From Actinoplanes palleronii (lineage in GTDB: Bacteria; Actinomycetota; Actinomycetes; Mycobacteriales; Micromonosporaceae), in the NCBI RefSeq assembly GCF_016862315.1, contig NZ_BOMS01000009.1, positions 62,001 through 126,000 on the forward strand: 64,000 bases of DNA, given 5' to 3'. The position numbers were made by a program, and so were the translations under genes. Under the pieces are notes generated by a model that was not told the origin of the DNA, ran no database searches, and worked only from the letters and a program-made list of their open reading frames with translations. Shown here one piece after another: positions 1-8,496 of this stretch (positions are counted from its first letter, which is position 1; each line of letters begins with the position of its first letter).

Positions 1-1979
1 ACGTAGACGTCCGCGACGCCGCTGGACTTGTCGCGGGTGCCGACCAGCCCGACCGAACGGCCGGTGAACGTGTAGGACACCGCCGCGTCCTTCGCCACCG
101 TGGTCTGCTCACTGCCACCGAGCCGGGTGCTTCCGCTCGTCGTCGACCAGGCCCCGGTGTACGTGCCCCCGCGCACCTCGACCGCCGTGGTCGCCCACTC
201 CCCCAGGACCTTGCCGGCGTGCCCGAGCTTGTCGGCGACCGCGAGATCCCAGCGGGTCCGTACGCCGGGCTTCGCCGTCGCCGCGAACTGCCGCGCCGCC
301 GGTGCCAGGGTCGTCGCGCCGCTGCCGGTGCTCGCCGTGATCTTCTGCTGGGCGACGCCGTTCGGGTCGGTCAGGTCCCAGCGCACCGACACCGGCACCC
401 CGCTCGCGCTGACCGTGCCCCCGGCCCGCAGGTACGCGGCCGGCACCGGGCTGCCCACCGGCGCGTTGCCGTCCGCCTTGATCGTGATCGCGGCGGTCCG
501 GCTGGTGTTGCCGTACGGGTCGGCCGCGACCGCCTGCAGCTTGTGCGTCCCGTCCGGGATCGCCGCCGCCACCGACGTCGCGGTCCCCGGGGCGGTCGCC
601 ACCACCACGCCGTCGACAAGTACCGACACCGACGTGACAGCGGAGTCGTCGGTGACCCGGCTCCAGGTCACCGTGGCCTTCGCGGTGGTGATCGACGCAT
701 TGGCCTTCGGGGCGGTCAGCGCGAACGCGGACGGCGCCTTGGTGTCGACGACCTTGCTGATCGTCACCGGCAGCCCGGCTGCCGTCGCCGTGCCGGTCCG
801 GATCGCCATGGTGCCGGCCGGATCGTTCCAGCCCTCGCCGGGCAGCAGCACCGGCACCGCCGGGTGGTACGACAGCAGCTGGTGGTCGTGGGCGTACTCG
901 CTGGCCAGCCCGCTGTCCACGAAGCGGACGGCCAGCCCGGTGCCGGCCTTGGCCATGGGCTGGTCGAGGCGCCCGCCGGTGCGGTACTCGAGGAACCAGG
1001 TGCGGGTCCCGCTGGTCCAGGTGACCTGCCGCAGACCCTTGCCGCCGGAGAGTGGCGCGAGCACGACCTGCTTGCCCGCCGTCGCCGGCTGGGTGCCACC
1101 GGCGCCCAGCACCCCGAGCGCGTCGAGGTGCGCCGCGGTCAGCTCGCCGGCCGCCCGGTTGCCCATGATGTCCCACGGGTCGGCGTACCCCTCGACGGCA
1201 CAGGTCGCGGAGAGCGGCACCGTCGTCTTGCGCGTGGCGTCGGCGTAGCAGTGGTAGCCGTCGCTGTGCCACAGGCCCAGGTTGTGACCGAGCTCGTGCC
1301 CGGCCACCTGGGTGGAGTCGTAGCCGTTGAGCCAGACGAAGCTGTCGCCGTACTGGCCGGCGCCGATGGTGCCGAGACCGGCCCAGGAGCAGGCGGCCAG
1401 CCGGGGGAACCAGACGACGACGTGGTGGAACCGGTCCTTCACGGTGGTGCCGGCGATCGCCCGGGCGGCCGTCTCGATCGCCTTGTGGTCGCAGCCGCTG
1501 ATCGCCGTGCTCAGCCTGGTCACCGCGGTGACCTTGTCGACGGTGAACCGGATCGCGCCGCCGCTGACCGTGTCGTAGTACTTGTCGACCTGCTTGCCGA
1601 GCGCGGCGAAGTCCGGCACCGGCGCGAGCGCGGCCTGCCAGTGGACGGGGACGACGACCAGGTGGTGTGTCCCGGCCACCGACGTGGTCGCGGCGGTTCG
1701 CATCCGCCCGCCGACCTCGCTGACCGTCCCGTCCGCCGCCCGGTCCACGGTCACCGTCGCGCCGGAGGTGATCCCCTCCGCCAGGTCCGCCGGCACCGCG
1801 ATCGCCGTCCCGGCGCTGGTCACCACCTCGGTGCGGGTGACGTCCGCGCCACCCGGGAACGCGTCGGCGACGGTGCGCTGCAGCACCCCGGTGAGCGTGG
1901 TCCCGGCCGGCGCGGCCTGCGCGACGGCGGGAGTGGCGCACAGCAGTGCGGCGGTGAACAACGCAACCGGTCGGATCAT
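1..1979 (-). CDS. Secreted zinc metalloprotease with HExxHxxGxxH motif (3' end outside window)
   Basis: The frame opens at an ATG whose complement lies at 1977-1979 and stays open to the window edge (659 codons, no stop), so the C-terminus is missing. Residues 1 to about 21 form a signal peptide (hydrophobic LFTAALLCATPAVA, then AQAAP). The zinc signature HELGHNLGLWH spans residues 228-238: H228, H232 and H238 are predicted ligands and E229 the general base, as in gametolysin/metzincin-type peptidases. Disulfide candidates flank it (GCDHK, ACSWAGLG, TCAVEGY). The region after about residue 420 looks like Ig/Fn3-type beta domains, so the protein is probably exported and modular. It is a paralog of the gene at 36209, sharing the CSWAGLG and WLNGY/WINGY segments before the zinc motif. 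It lies downstream of the type VII locus, but nothing proves a role in that system. Family is confident; substrate unknown. Confidence 0.85.
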   Translation of the reverse strand, partial: MIRPVALFTAALLCATPAVAQAAPAGTTLTGVLQRTVADAFPGGADVTRTEVVTSAGTAIAVPADLAEGITSGATVTVDRAADGTVSEVGGRMRTAATTSVAGTHHLVVVPVHWQAALAPVPDFAALGKQVDKYYDTVSGGAIRFTVDKVTAVTRLSTAISGCDHKAIETAARAIAGTTVKDRFHHVVVWFPRLAACSWAGLGTIGAGQYGDSFVWLNGYDSTQVAGHELGHNLGLWHSDGYHCYADATRKTTVPLSATCAVEGYADPWDIMGNRAAGELTAAHLDALGVLGAGGTQPATAGKQVVLAPLSGGKGLRQVTWTSGTRTWFLEYRTGGRLDQPMAKAGTGLAVRFVDSGLASEYAHDHQLLSYHPAVPVLLPGEGWNDPAGTMAIRTGTATAAGLPVTISKVVDTKAPSAFALTAPKANASITTAKATVTWSRVTDDSAVTSVSVLVDGVVVATAPGTATSVAAAIPDGTHKLQAVAADPYGNTSRTAAITIKADGNAPVGSPVPAAYLRAGGTVSASGVPVSVRWDLTDPNGVAQQKITASTGSGATTLAPAARQFAATAKPGVRTRWDLAVADKLGHAGKVLGEWATTAVEVRGGTYTGAWSTTSGSTRLGGSEQTTVAKDAAVSYTFTGRSVGLVGTRDKSSGVADVY

Positions 1980-2037
1980 GCTCAGCCGGATCGGCCGCCC
2001 CCGCACTCACATGAGAACAACGAGGCCCCTGAGACCC

Positions 2038-2376
2038 CAAACCCCTTTTTGGTACGACCAGCGAGTCCCGTCCGCAGGCTACGAGCCGAGTCCCGCCCGT
2101 GAGGCGACGCGAGACCGCTGCCGCACCGGGCCGCAGCGCGCCCCCGGCCGGTGCCGCTCACCACGCGAGACCGCTGCCGCACCGGGCCGCCGCGCGCCTC
2201 CCGGCCTTGGCTGGTTCTCAGGGGTGCCTGCGCACCCCTGAGACACCCCCAGGAACCAGCCGGAACCCTGCGGCGCGCCTCGGTCCGGGTGGGCGCGGTC
2301 TCGCGGCGGCCTCATGGGCGGGACGCGGCTCGTAGCCTGCGGGCGGGACTCGGTATTCGTACCCAATGGGGTTTAG
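2038..2376. repeat. Large nested palindromic intergenic element
   Basis: This gene-free stretch is built of inverted repeats. The 44-nt core arms 2062-2105 and 2309-2352 are reverse complements with only three mismatches. The similarity extends outward to 2038 and 2376 (both ends begin with an AAACCCC run followed by GGTACGA) and inward to gcgagaccgc at about 2109-2118 and 2295-2304. A 28-bp direct repeat occupies 2107-2134 and 2163-2190. At the centre a perfect 12-bp hairpin (2216-2227/2232-2243, loop ctgc) sits inside a second stem (2209-2216/2254-2261). The right end overlaps the stop codon of the mycosin at 2373; the left end lies 58 bp upstream of the metalloprotease start. It could terminate the mycosin transcript, be a structured leader, or be a MITE-like element. 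No target-site duplication was identified. Confidence 0.8.
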
Positions 2377-3524
2377 CGGCGGCGCAGGAACAGGAACAGC
2401 GAGCCGGCCACGACCAGGAGGCCGGCCAGGGCCGCGGCGGTGATCGTGAGGACCTGGCGCAGCCACGCGTCGGCTTTCGACTCGGGTTCGGCGGCCAGTG
2501 GTTCGGCGGTCGGGGTCGGGTCGCCGAGCGGGTTCGCGGTGACCGCGGGGACCTTCGCGGTGAGCGCTTTGACCAGGTCGAGGCGGCCGAAACCGTACTG
2601 GTCGTCCCGGCCCTTCGGGCCCGCGTCGGTGGCGGTGGAGATCAGCCGGTTGATCACGTCGGGGGCCTTGAGCTCCGGGTATCGGGACCGGATCAGGGCG
2701 GCGGCGCCGGCGACCATCGGGGCCGCGCCGCTGGTGCCGCCGGGCGCCAGCACGTAACCGCTCGCGCCCCGGTCCATCACGCCGAGGGTGATGATGTTGA
2801 CGCTCGGCGCGGCGAGGGCCACCTCCGGGCCGTGTACCGAGCCGCTCCAGAACGTGCCCTTCTCGTCGTACCCGGACACCGCCAGCACGCCCGGGATCTT
2901 GGCCGGCGAGTCGACCCCGGTGGACAAGGCACTGTTGCCGGCCGCGGCGACCAGCACCACGTCGTGGTCCAGCGCGTACTGGATCGCGGCGCGCTCCTCG
3001 GGGGAGGTGATCCTGCCGCCGTACGACATGTTGATCACCTGGGCGCCGTGGTCGGTGGCCCAGCGGATGCTGTCCGGCGGGACGCTGCCGCTGTAGATGC
3101 CGCCGCTGCCCTTGCCGACCGTCACGGACACCGGCAGGATCTTCGCGCCGGGGGCGATGCCGAGCGCACCGTACTTCCGGCCGTTGGCGGCGATGATCCC
3201 GCTCACACTGGTGCCGTGCCCGCCGTGATCGGTCTTGCCGCCGTCGCCGGCCGGGTCGGCGGGCCAGTAACTCTTGCCCTCCAGCACCCGCCCGGCCAGG
3301 TCGGGATTCCGGGCGTCCACCCCCGAGTCGATCACGGCGACCACCACGCCCTTGCCCGTGGAGATCTTGTGCGCCTCGCGTACGTGCAGGTAGTCCAGGT
3401 ACCACTGCCGTTCCTGAATGGACTCGGCGAGCGCCGGGGCGGCGGGCACGACCCCCGCGAGGAAACCCAGCAGGACCGCGCCCACCGCGGCCGTACCGCG
3501 CTCTGCCATCCGCCACCGGTTCAC
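2373..3524 (-). CDS. mycP: Mycosin (MycP-type subtilisin-like membrane serine protease), type VII secretion
   Basis: A 383-aa S8 peptidase. The chosen start is the GTG at 3524 because GGGGAGG (complement of 3531-3537) lies six bases upstream; an upstream ATG at 3563 has no such site. Residues about 6-34 are a signal peptide ending APALA. The catalytic triad is D66 (AVIDSGVD), H103 (GGHGTSVSG) and S265 (GGTSGAAPMVAG), with the oxyanion Asn in AAAGN. A proline-rich stretch precedes a C-terminal membrane helix (VLTITAAALAGLLVVAGSLF) and an Arg tail, which is mycosin architecture. Mycosins sit on the outer face of the membrane as part of the ESX machine. The serine motif reads GTSGAAP rather than the common GTSFAAP. 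It is divergent from the second mycosin at 3631, with 106 bp between the starts. Confidence 0.93.
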   Translation of the reverse strand: MNRWRMAERGTAAVGAVLLGFLAGVVPAAPALAESIQERQWYLDYLHVREAHKISTGKGVVVAVIDSGVDARNPDLAGRVLEGKSYWPADPAGDGGKTDHGGHGTSVSGIIAANGRKYGALGIAPGAKILPVSVTVGKGSGGIYSGSVPPDSIRWATDHGAQVINMSYGGRITSPEERAAIQYALDHDVVLVAAAGNSALSTGVDSPAKIPGVLAVSGYDEKGTFWSGSVHGPEVALAAPSVNIITLGVMDRGASGYVLAPGGTSGAAPMVAGAAALIRSRYPELKAPDVINRLISTATDAGPKGRDDQYGFGRLDLVKALTAKVPAVTANPLGDPTPTAEPLAAEPESKADAWLRQVLTITAAALAGLLVVAGSLFLFLRRR

Positions 3525-3630
3525 TCGCAGCCTCCCCAGGCACGTCCGCCGAATCGCAGGCACCCTACCGACTCCCGGCCGGCGCCGGTCACCCCCACCA
3601 CGCCGGGCTCCGGCCCGCTACCCTCGCTGG

Positions 3631-4833
3631 GTGCCGAATCGTCCGCGAACCGCGCCCGCACACCCCCGCCGTACCGGCCGGACCGCCAGGCTGCTGACCG
3701 CGGTCCTGCTCGCGGCCGCGGTCCCGATGGTGGTGGCCGAGCCGGCGCTCGCCGCCACCTGCGGCCCGAAAGGCACCGCGGCGCCCACCACCGCGCCCTG
3801 GGCGCAGACCCGGCTGGCCCCGGACGCCGTCTGGCCGCTCACCCGCGGCCTGGGCACCACGGTCGCGGTCATCGACTCCGGCGTCGCCGCGGACCACCCG
3901 GCGCTCAAAGGCAAGGTGCGCAACGGCAAGGACTTCATCCAGCCCGCGCTCCTGGGCCGCTGCGACCAGGCGGGCCACGGGACGATGGTCGCCGGGATCA
4001 TCGCGGGGCGGCAGACCGAGGGCTCGGCGTTCAGCGGCATCGCCCCGGACGCCCTGATCCTGCCGGTGCGGGTGCTGCAGACCACCGACAAGAACTTCGA
4101 CCAGCAGCTGCCGTTCCGGATCGCGCAGGCTATCCGCTGGGCGGTCGACAACGGCGCCGACGTGATCAACCTGTCGCTGGAGACCGTGCCGACGCCCCAG
4201 CTGGCCGCGGCGGTGAACTACGCGATCGCCCACCGGGTGGTGGTGGTCGCCGCGGCCGGCAACCAGGAGAGCGGCACGCAGCGCAACCAGCCGGCGTACC
4301 CGGCCGGTTATCCGGTGGTGCTCGCCGTGGCCGGGGTCGACCAGCAGGACAAACACGTGGACACGTCGATCAGCGGTGACTACATCGACGTGGCCGCGCC
4401 CGGGCTGCAGATCACGGCGCCGGCGCCGGGTGGTGGCTTCACCAGCGAGGCCGAGGGCGGCACGAGCTTCGCTGCCGCGTACGTGTCCGGGGTGGCCGCG
4501 CTGGTCCGGTCGTACTACCCGGACATGCCGGTCGACGAGCTGCTGCACCGGATCGTGGCCACCGCGGACAACCCGCCGGAGGGCCTGACCCCGGAGGCCG
4601 GGGCCGGGGTGGTCAACCCGTACCGCGCGGTGACCAGCGTCCTCGGCGAGCGGGAGAACCTGCCGGCCGCGGCGCTGCCGAAACCGCAGAACGCGGACGA
4701 CGCGATGGCCGGGGTGCGGACAGCCGCGGAGATCGCCGCGATCGTGGCGGTGGTGCTGGCGATCCTGATCCTGCTGGCGCGACCGATCGCGAGGCGCGGC
4801 AAGGAACGGGGCTGGCGGGCCGGTCCGTCCTAG
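3631..4833 (+). CDS. mycP: Mycosin-like subtilisin serine protease, second copy
   Basis: A 400-aa S8 peptidase. The reading frame extends further upstream, but GTG 3631 is preferred: it begins just before the signal peptide (RLLTAVLLAAAVPMVVAEPALA) and a TACCCT -10-like box ends six bases before it, which fits a leaderless transcript. The triad is D82 (AVIDSGVA), H116 (AGHGTMVAG) and S279 (GGTSFAAAYVSG), with AAAGN as the oxyanion region. C44 and C111 could form the disulfide often seen in mycosins. Residues about 360-385 form a C-terminal membrane helix followed by basic residues. The usual Pro after GTSFAA is replaced (AAAY). It is transcribed away from the other two mycosins and ends convergently with the glycine-rich ESX substrate at 5045. 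Confidence 0.9.
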   Translation: MPNRPRTAPAHPRRTGRTARLLTAVLLAAAVPMVVAEPALAATCGPKGTAAPTTAPWAQTRLAPDAVWPLTRGLGTTVAVIDSGVAADHPALKGKVRNGKDFIQPALLGRCDQAGHGTMVAGIIAGRQTEGSAFSGIAPDALILPVRVLQTTDKNFDQQLPFRIAQAIRWAVDNGADVINLSLETVPTPQLAAAVNYAIAHRVVVVAAAGNQESGTQRNQPAYPAGYPVVLAVAGVDQQDKHVDTSISGDYIDVAAPGLQITAPAPGGGFTSEAEGGTSFAAAYVSGVAALVRSYYPDMPVDELLHRIVATADNPPEGLTPEAGAGVVNPYRAVTSVLGERENLPAAALPKPQNADDAMAGVRTAAEIAAIVAVVLAILILLARPIARRGKERGWRAGPS

Positions 4834-4978
4834 TTCCCTGGCCGCTCGGCCTTCCCTGCTCGGCTTTCCCTGCTCGGCCTTCCTTGCGCCGCGCCGCTTT
4901 CCCTCGCGGCCTTTCCTGCGCTGCTGGATGCGTGGCGTGGCCTTCGTGAGCGGCGGGGTGGTCGGGGGTTGAACGGGA

Positions 4979-5012
4979 CCCGGCCCGGCCGCGTCAGCGG
5001 GTCCGGGCCGGG
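4979..5012. terminator. Hairpin between convergent genes
   Basis: Perfect 10-bp inverted repeat, cccggcccgg at 4979-4988 and ccgggccggg at 5003-5012, lying between the convergent stops at 4833 and 5045. No U-tract follows, as is usual for high-GC actinobacterial terminators. The preceding 100 bp contains degenerate repeats of a ttccctgctcggc-like unit. Confidence 0.55.
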
Positions 5013-5015
5013 GCC

Positions 5016-5048
5016 TTCGTCGTCAGGTCGTCGTCAGGTCGTCGTCAG
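5016..5048. repeat. 11-bp tandem repeat across a stop codon
   Basis: The unit gtcgtcgtcag is repeated in tandem (copies 5027-5037 and 5038-5048, preceded by a nearly complete copy). The last copy contains the TGA stop of the gene on the minus strand, so the 3' end of that gene has been duplicated downstream. Confidence 0.7.
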
Positions 5049-6382
5049 CGGAGCACGCCGGGCGGGAGGTCGCCGCCGGTGCCCCAGACGTCCTCGTCCT
5101 CCTGCAGCCAGCTGTTGCGTTCCTGGCCGTCCTCGCCGTAGCCGGCGCCGCCGCGCGAACCCGGTGCTCCACCGGCACCCGCGCCGCCGCCGGCCCGCAG
5201 TGAGGAACCGGCCTTCGTGCCGCCCGCCTTGCCCGCGCCGCCCTTGCCGGCACCGGCGCCCGCGCCGCCGCCCATCATGCCCGGGGCAGCGCCGCTGACC
5301 GGCTTGCCCAGCGCGCCGCCGCCGGGGATCGCGCCGCCGCCGAAGCCACCGGCACCCGCGGCGCCGCCGCCGAGGCCGGCCGTGGAACCGAGACCGCTGG
5401 TGCTGCCGAGGCCGCCCAGTCCGGCGCTGCCGATACCGGCGCCGCCGCCCAGGCCACCACCGCCACCGCCGATGCCACCGCCGCCCGCGCCGGCCAGGCC
5501 GGTGCCGTAGTCGCCGGGGTCGGAGCCGGAACCGGGGTAGCTGCCGGAGCCGGTGCCGGGGTAGCTACCGGAACCGCCACCTGAGGACGGGTAGTCGCCG
5601 ATGCCGCCGGTGGAGGGGTAGTCGCCGGAGCCACCGCCGGAGGGGTAGTTGCCGGAACCGCCGGTACCGACTCCGCCGCCTGAACCGATGTCGGAGGGGT
5701 TGAAGCCCTTTGAGCTGGGCATGCCGCCGGCGCCACCGCCCGCGCCGCCGCCGAAGCCGCCCGCGCCGCCGCCCGAGCCGCCGCCGCCCCCGAGATCGGG
5801 GGTGGTGTAGCCCTTGTCGAGACCGCCTCCGGTCTCAATGATCGGCTCAGGCATGTTCGCGGCTTGAGTCTGATACTGATTGTCGACTTGGTCGTAGATC
5901 TTCCGGGCCTCGGAGGTCTGGTCGAACATCCAGTCGTGCAGCTTCGCGCCCCACGATTGCGGCCCCCAGCTCAGGAAGCCCGGCTTCACCTTCACCTCGA
6001 ACGTTCCTACGCCGAGAACGAGCCGACCGTCCCGGGCCGCCGCGATGTCGACCTGGGAGGCCAGCGGGATCGGCATCGCCGCCTGCGCTTCGTGGAGCCG
6101 GTCCGCGGCACCGCTCAGGCTGGCGACGATCCCGTCGTTCTTCTCGGCGTCCTCCACCAGGTATCCGGTGGTCTTGGCAAGGCCGTCGATGTGGGCCTTG
6201 AACGCCTCGTAGCCTTTGCCCTTCCAGGTGGCACCGAGGTCCTTGACGTTGGTCTCCAGGCTGGTCTGCACGTCCCGCAGGTGACCCAGCAGTTCCTGCC
6301 AGCCGAGCGAGGCGCTCCGCACATCACCGGGACGGCCGTCGACGACGACCTCCTGGACCATCTCTTCCCAGCTCTTGCTCAT
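5045..6382 (-). CDS. Large glycine-rich WXG100/PPE-like ESX substrate
   Basis: 445 aa. The N-terminal ~100 residues are a helical WXG100-type hairpin with the turn W53-K-G55, followed by a second helical region up to about residue 190. Residues about 190-410 are extremely rich in Gly/Ser/Tyr/Pro (GGGSG, GDYPS, GSYPG repeats) and look disordered. The last 25 residues carry ERNSWLQEDEDVWG and end PPGVLR. A matching tail (ERTTWLTEDEMVWG...PPVL) closes the other large substrate at 18892. The gene is 17 bp downstream of the small partner at 6400 in the eccC-WXG-WXG-mycosin operon, so the two are likely exported as a heterodimer. The exact function outside the cell is unknown. Confidence 0.8.
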   Translation of the reverse strand: MSKSWEEMVQEVVVDGRPGDVRSASLGWQELLGHLRDVQTSLETNVKDLGATWKGKGYEAFKAHIDGLAKTTGYLVEDAEKNDGIVASLSGAADRLHEAQAAMPIPLASQVDIAAARDGRLVLGVGTFEVKVKPGFLSWGPQSWGAKLHDWMFDQTSEARKIYDQVDNQYQTQAANMPEPIIETGGGLDKGYTTPDLGGGGGSGGGAGGFGGGAGGGAGGMPSSKGFNPSDIGSGGGVGTGGSGNYPSGGGSGDYPSTGGIGDYPSSGGGSGSYPGTGSGSYPGSGSDPGDYGTGLAGAGGGGIGGGGGGLGGGAGIGSAGLGGLGSTSGLGSTAGLGGGAAGAGGFGGGAIPGGGALGKPVSGAAPGMMGGGAGAGAGKGGAGKAGGTKAGSSLRAGGGAGAGGAPGSRGGAGYGEDGQERNSWLQEDEDVWGTGGDLPPGVLR

Positions 6383-6399
6383 CGCTTCCTCCCCCGTGC

Positions 6400-6930
6400 T
6401 CAGGCCTGCGGGCGGCGGGCCGCGTCAGCGAAGATCTGCTGCATGTCGGTCGCGTTCAACGCGTTGCGTTCCTCGGCCCGGTCGTAGTTGTCCTTCACGT
6501 TCTGCAAGGCGGTCGCGGCCTCGTAGAGGTTCTTGGACAGTTGCTTGATCTGGGCTTCCGTGTTGCTGTAGAGCGTGGAATGGAGCCTGCTGAGCTCCTG
6601 CGCCCACGGGAACGTGCCCATCGGGCTCTTCCCACCCTCCGCGCCGCCCATCAGCTCCTTGATGTCGACCATCCCGAAGGACAGGTCGTGGAGCCACTTA
6701 CCGGTGGCGTTCAGCCAGCTGATCGCGTCGTCGAGGGTGGCGGCGTCCCACTCGGTGTTGGCGCCAGCGTCCCCCGCGTCGGCCACCACGCCCGTGGGCA
6801 CGCTCGAGGTGTAGACGTTGTCCATCTCCGAACCGAAGTGGCCGGGAAGGAAGATCCCTGGCATCGGCACCGGAACAGGCACCGGGATGCTCGACCCCGT
6901 CCGATCAGGGTCCGTGTACTCATCCGTCAT
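6400..6930 (-). CDS. ESX secretion partner with NYxxxE motif (PE/EsxB-like)
   Basis: 176 aa, mostly alpha-helical after a Pro-rich N-terminus (PVPVPVPMPGIFLPG). The C-terminal helix contains NYDRAEERNA: Y149 and E153 make the YxxxD/E signal of type VII substrates. The segment resembles NYSTTEARNR in the small protein at 18536, which suggests the two belong to one family. It lies between a mycosin and the large glycine-rich substrate 5045 with short gaps (34 and 17 bp), consistent with co-transcription and pairing with 5045. The protein is longer than a typical WXG100 member and has no clear WXG turn. Family assignment rests on motif and context. Confidence 0.65.
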   Translation of the reverse strand: MTDEYTDPDRTGSSIPVPVPVPMPGIFLPGHFGSEMDNVYTSSVPTGVVADAGDAGANTEWDAATLDDAISWLNATGKWLHDLSFGMVDIKELMGGAEGGKSPMGTFPWAQELSRLHSTLYSNTEAQIKQLSKNLYEAATALQNVKDNYDRAEERNALNATDMQQIFADAARRPQA

Positions 6931-6964
6931 CGGTCAGTCCTCCCCGTAGCGTGCGGTGTCTTTG

Positions 6965-8407
6965 TTACCGGTGGTCCGGGCCGGGGTTCGGCCCGGGCGG
7001 CGGTGCCTGCCCGGGTGCGCCCGGGGGATAGCCGGTCGGCGGGTAGTAACCCGGCTGCTGCGGCGGATAGCCCGGCTGGGCCGGGGGATAACCCGGCTGC
7101 TGCGGCGGATAGCCGGGCTGGGCCGGCGGGTAGTAACCCGGCTGCGGCGGGGCACCCTGCGGATAGCCGGGCGGCGCGCTGGGATAGCCGGGCGGGTAGG
7201 CGGATCGGAGCGCGGCCGCCCTGCGGCGGTTGCGGCGGGACCTGGCGACGAGCAGCCATCCGATCAGGACCACCACGGCGAGACACAGTCCGCCCTGGAG
7301 GACGGCCGCCTTCGGGTCTCCGACGGAGAACGCCACATCGGGGTCGCTGTCGCCCTTCTCCTCGCCCGTGGTCGCACCGGGACCGGCGGGCGCCGCCGCG
7401 CTCGTGCTGCCCACCAGCGGGTTCGCCTTCACCGATGGGACATCTGCGGTCAGGGCGGCGACAGGGTCGACCACACCGAAGCCATATTCCGCGTCGCGGC
7501 CCGACGCACCGCGGTCGTCGGCGGTACGGATAAGCCGGTTCACCACATTCGCGGCGTCCAGATCGGGATATTTCGCTCGGATCAGGGCGGCAACCCCGGA
7601 CACGATCGCGGATGCCTCACTGGTGCCATCGCCCACCCGGTAGCCGTTCGATGTCAGCCCGCCTGGCGCCGCGGAGATGACCTGGACCGACGGGGCGGCG
7701 AGCACGACCTCTGGGCCGGTCGTGGCACCATCCCAGGCATTACCGGACTTCTCGATGCCGGCCACGGCGATCACACCCGGAATGTTGGCCGGTCGGGGCA
7801 CCGTCCGGAAGCCTTCGTCAGTGTTGCCGGAGGCGGCCACCACGACGACGTTCTTCGACTGCGCGTACTGGATCGCACTGACCTGACTGTCGGTGCTGTC
7901 GGTGCCACCCATGGAAACGTTGATCACATCGGCACCGTGATCGGCGGCCCAGCGGATGCCATCGGCCACCTGGCGCGGGTCGTAGCGCTCACTCACCGAC
8001 ACGGGAAGAATCTTGGCTTTGGGCGCGATGCCCAGAACGTGCTGCGACCCGCCACCACGGCCCGCGATCACGCCGGCCATCGCGGTGCCGTGACCCTGGT
8101 CCCGATCGAGATCGCGGCGGCCGTCGGCGGCACCCTCGCTGGTCGTGCTGTGTCCGGAAAGGACCTGGCCGCGCAAGTCCGGGTGAGTGGCGTCGACACC
8201 ACTGTCCACCACGGCGACCACGACACCCGCGCCCTGCGAGGTCTTGTGGGCGCTGGTGATCTTCAACGCGTCGAAATACCACTTCTGGTAGTCGGCGACC
8301 GTGTCGGCGTGTGCCACGCCCGGCCAGCTCAGGACCGACACGATCGCCGCCGCCAGTGCGGCCGCGGCCACCCTGGCCACCGGCCCCGTTCCCACCGTCA
8401 AACGCAT
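6965..8407 (-). CDS. mycP: Mycosin with proline/tyrosine-rich cytoplasmic tail, third copy
   Basis: 480 aa. The start is ATG 8407, preceded by AGGAAAGGGA, rather than the GTG ten codons upstream. The signal peptide ends around WPGVAHA. The triad is D68 (AVVDSGVD), H106 (QGHGTAMAG) and S263 (GDGTSEASAIVSG); the serine motif lacks the usual AAP. A membrane helix (AVLQGGLCLAVVVLIGWLLV, about residues 370-390) is followed by basic residues and a tail of about 75 residues built from repeated PPGYP/QPGYPP units, predicted to face the cytoplasm. Such a tail is unusual among mycosins and could be a docking segment. The gene lies downstream of eccC and the two WXG100 genes and upstream of the partner genes 6400 and 5045. 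Confidence 0.92.
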   Translation of the reverse strand: MRLTVGTGPVARVAAAALAAAIVSVLSWPGVAHADTVADYQKWYFDALKITSAHKTSQGAGVVVAVVDSGVDATHPDLRGQVLSGHSTTSEGAADGRRDLDRDQGHGTAMAGVIAGRGGGSQHVLGIAPKAKILPVSVSERYDPRQVADGIRWAADHGADVINVSMGGTDSTDSQVSAIQYAQSKNVVVVAASGNTDEGFRTVPRPANIPGVIAVAGIEKSGNAWDGATTGPEVVLAAPSVQVISAAPGGLTSNGYRVGDGTSEASAIVSGVAALIRAKYPDLDAANVVNRLIRTADDRGASGRDAEYGFGVVDPVAALTADVPSVKANPLVGSTSAAAPAGPGATTGEEKGDSDPDVAFSVGDPKAAVLQGGLCLAVVVLIGWLLVARSRRNRRRAAALRSAYPPGYPSAPPGYPQGAPPQPGYYPPAQPGYPPQQPGYPPAQPGYPPQQPGYYPPTGYPPGAPGQAPPPGPNPGPDHR

Positions 8408-8496
8408 CGCGCGTAGTCCCTTTCCTGAAGCCGACACACCCGCGGCTCCGGCCCCGGACCGAACCGGGAACGGAGCCGCGTGCGGAGGAGCTGGGA

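Noticed and set aside
109..2040. 643-codon frame on the minus strand
   Set aside because: Arg/Gly-rich shadow of the metalloprotease gene in another frame; no signal peptide or domain.
2079..2366. Frames within the large palindrome
   Set aside because: Sequence is explained by inverted repeats; encoded peptides are repeat-derived.
5200..5800. Gly/Ser-coding repeats as a possible CRISPR or satellite
   Set aside because: They are codon repeats within the glycine-rich ESX substrate, not regularly spaced units.
7010..7200. ggctggg/cggctgctgcggcgg DNA repeats
   Set aside because: They encode the PPGYP tail of the mycosin.
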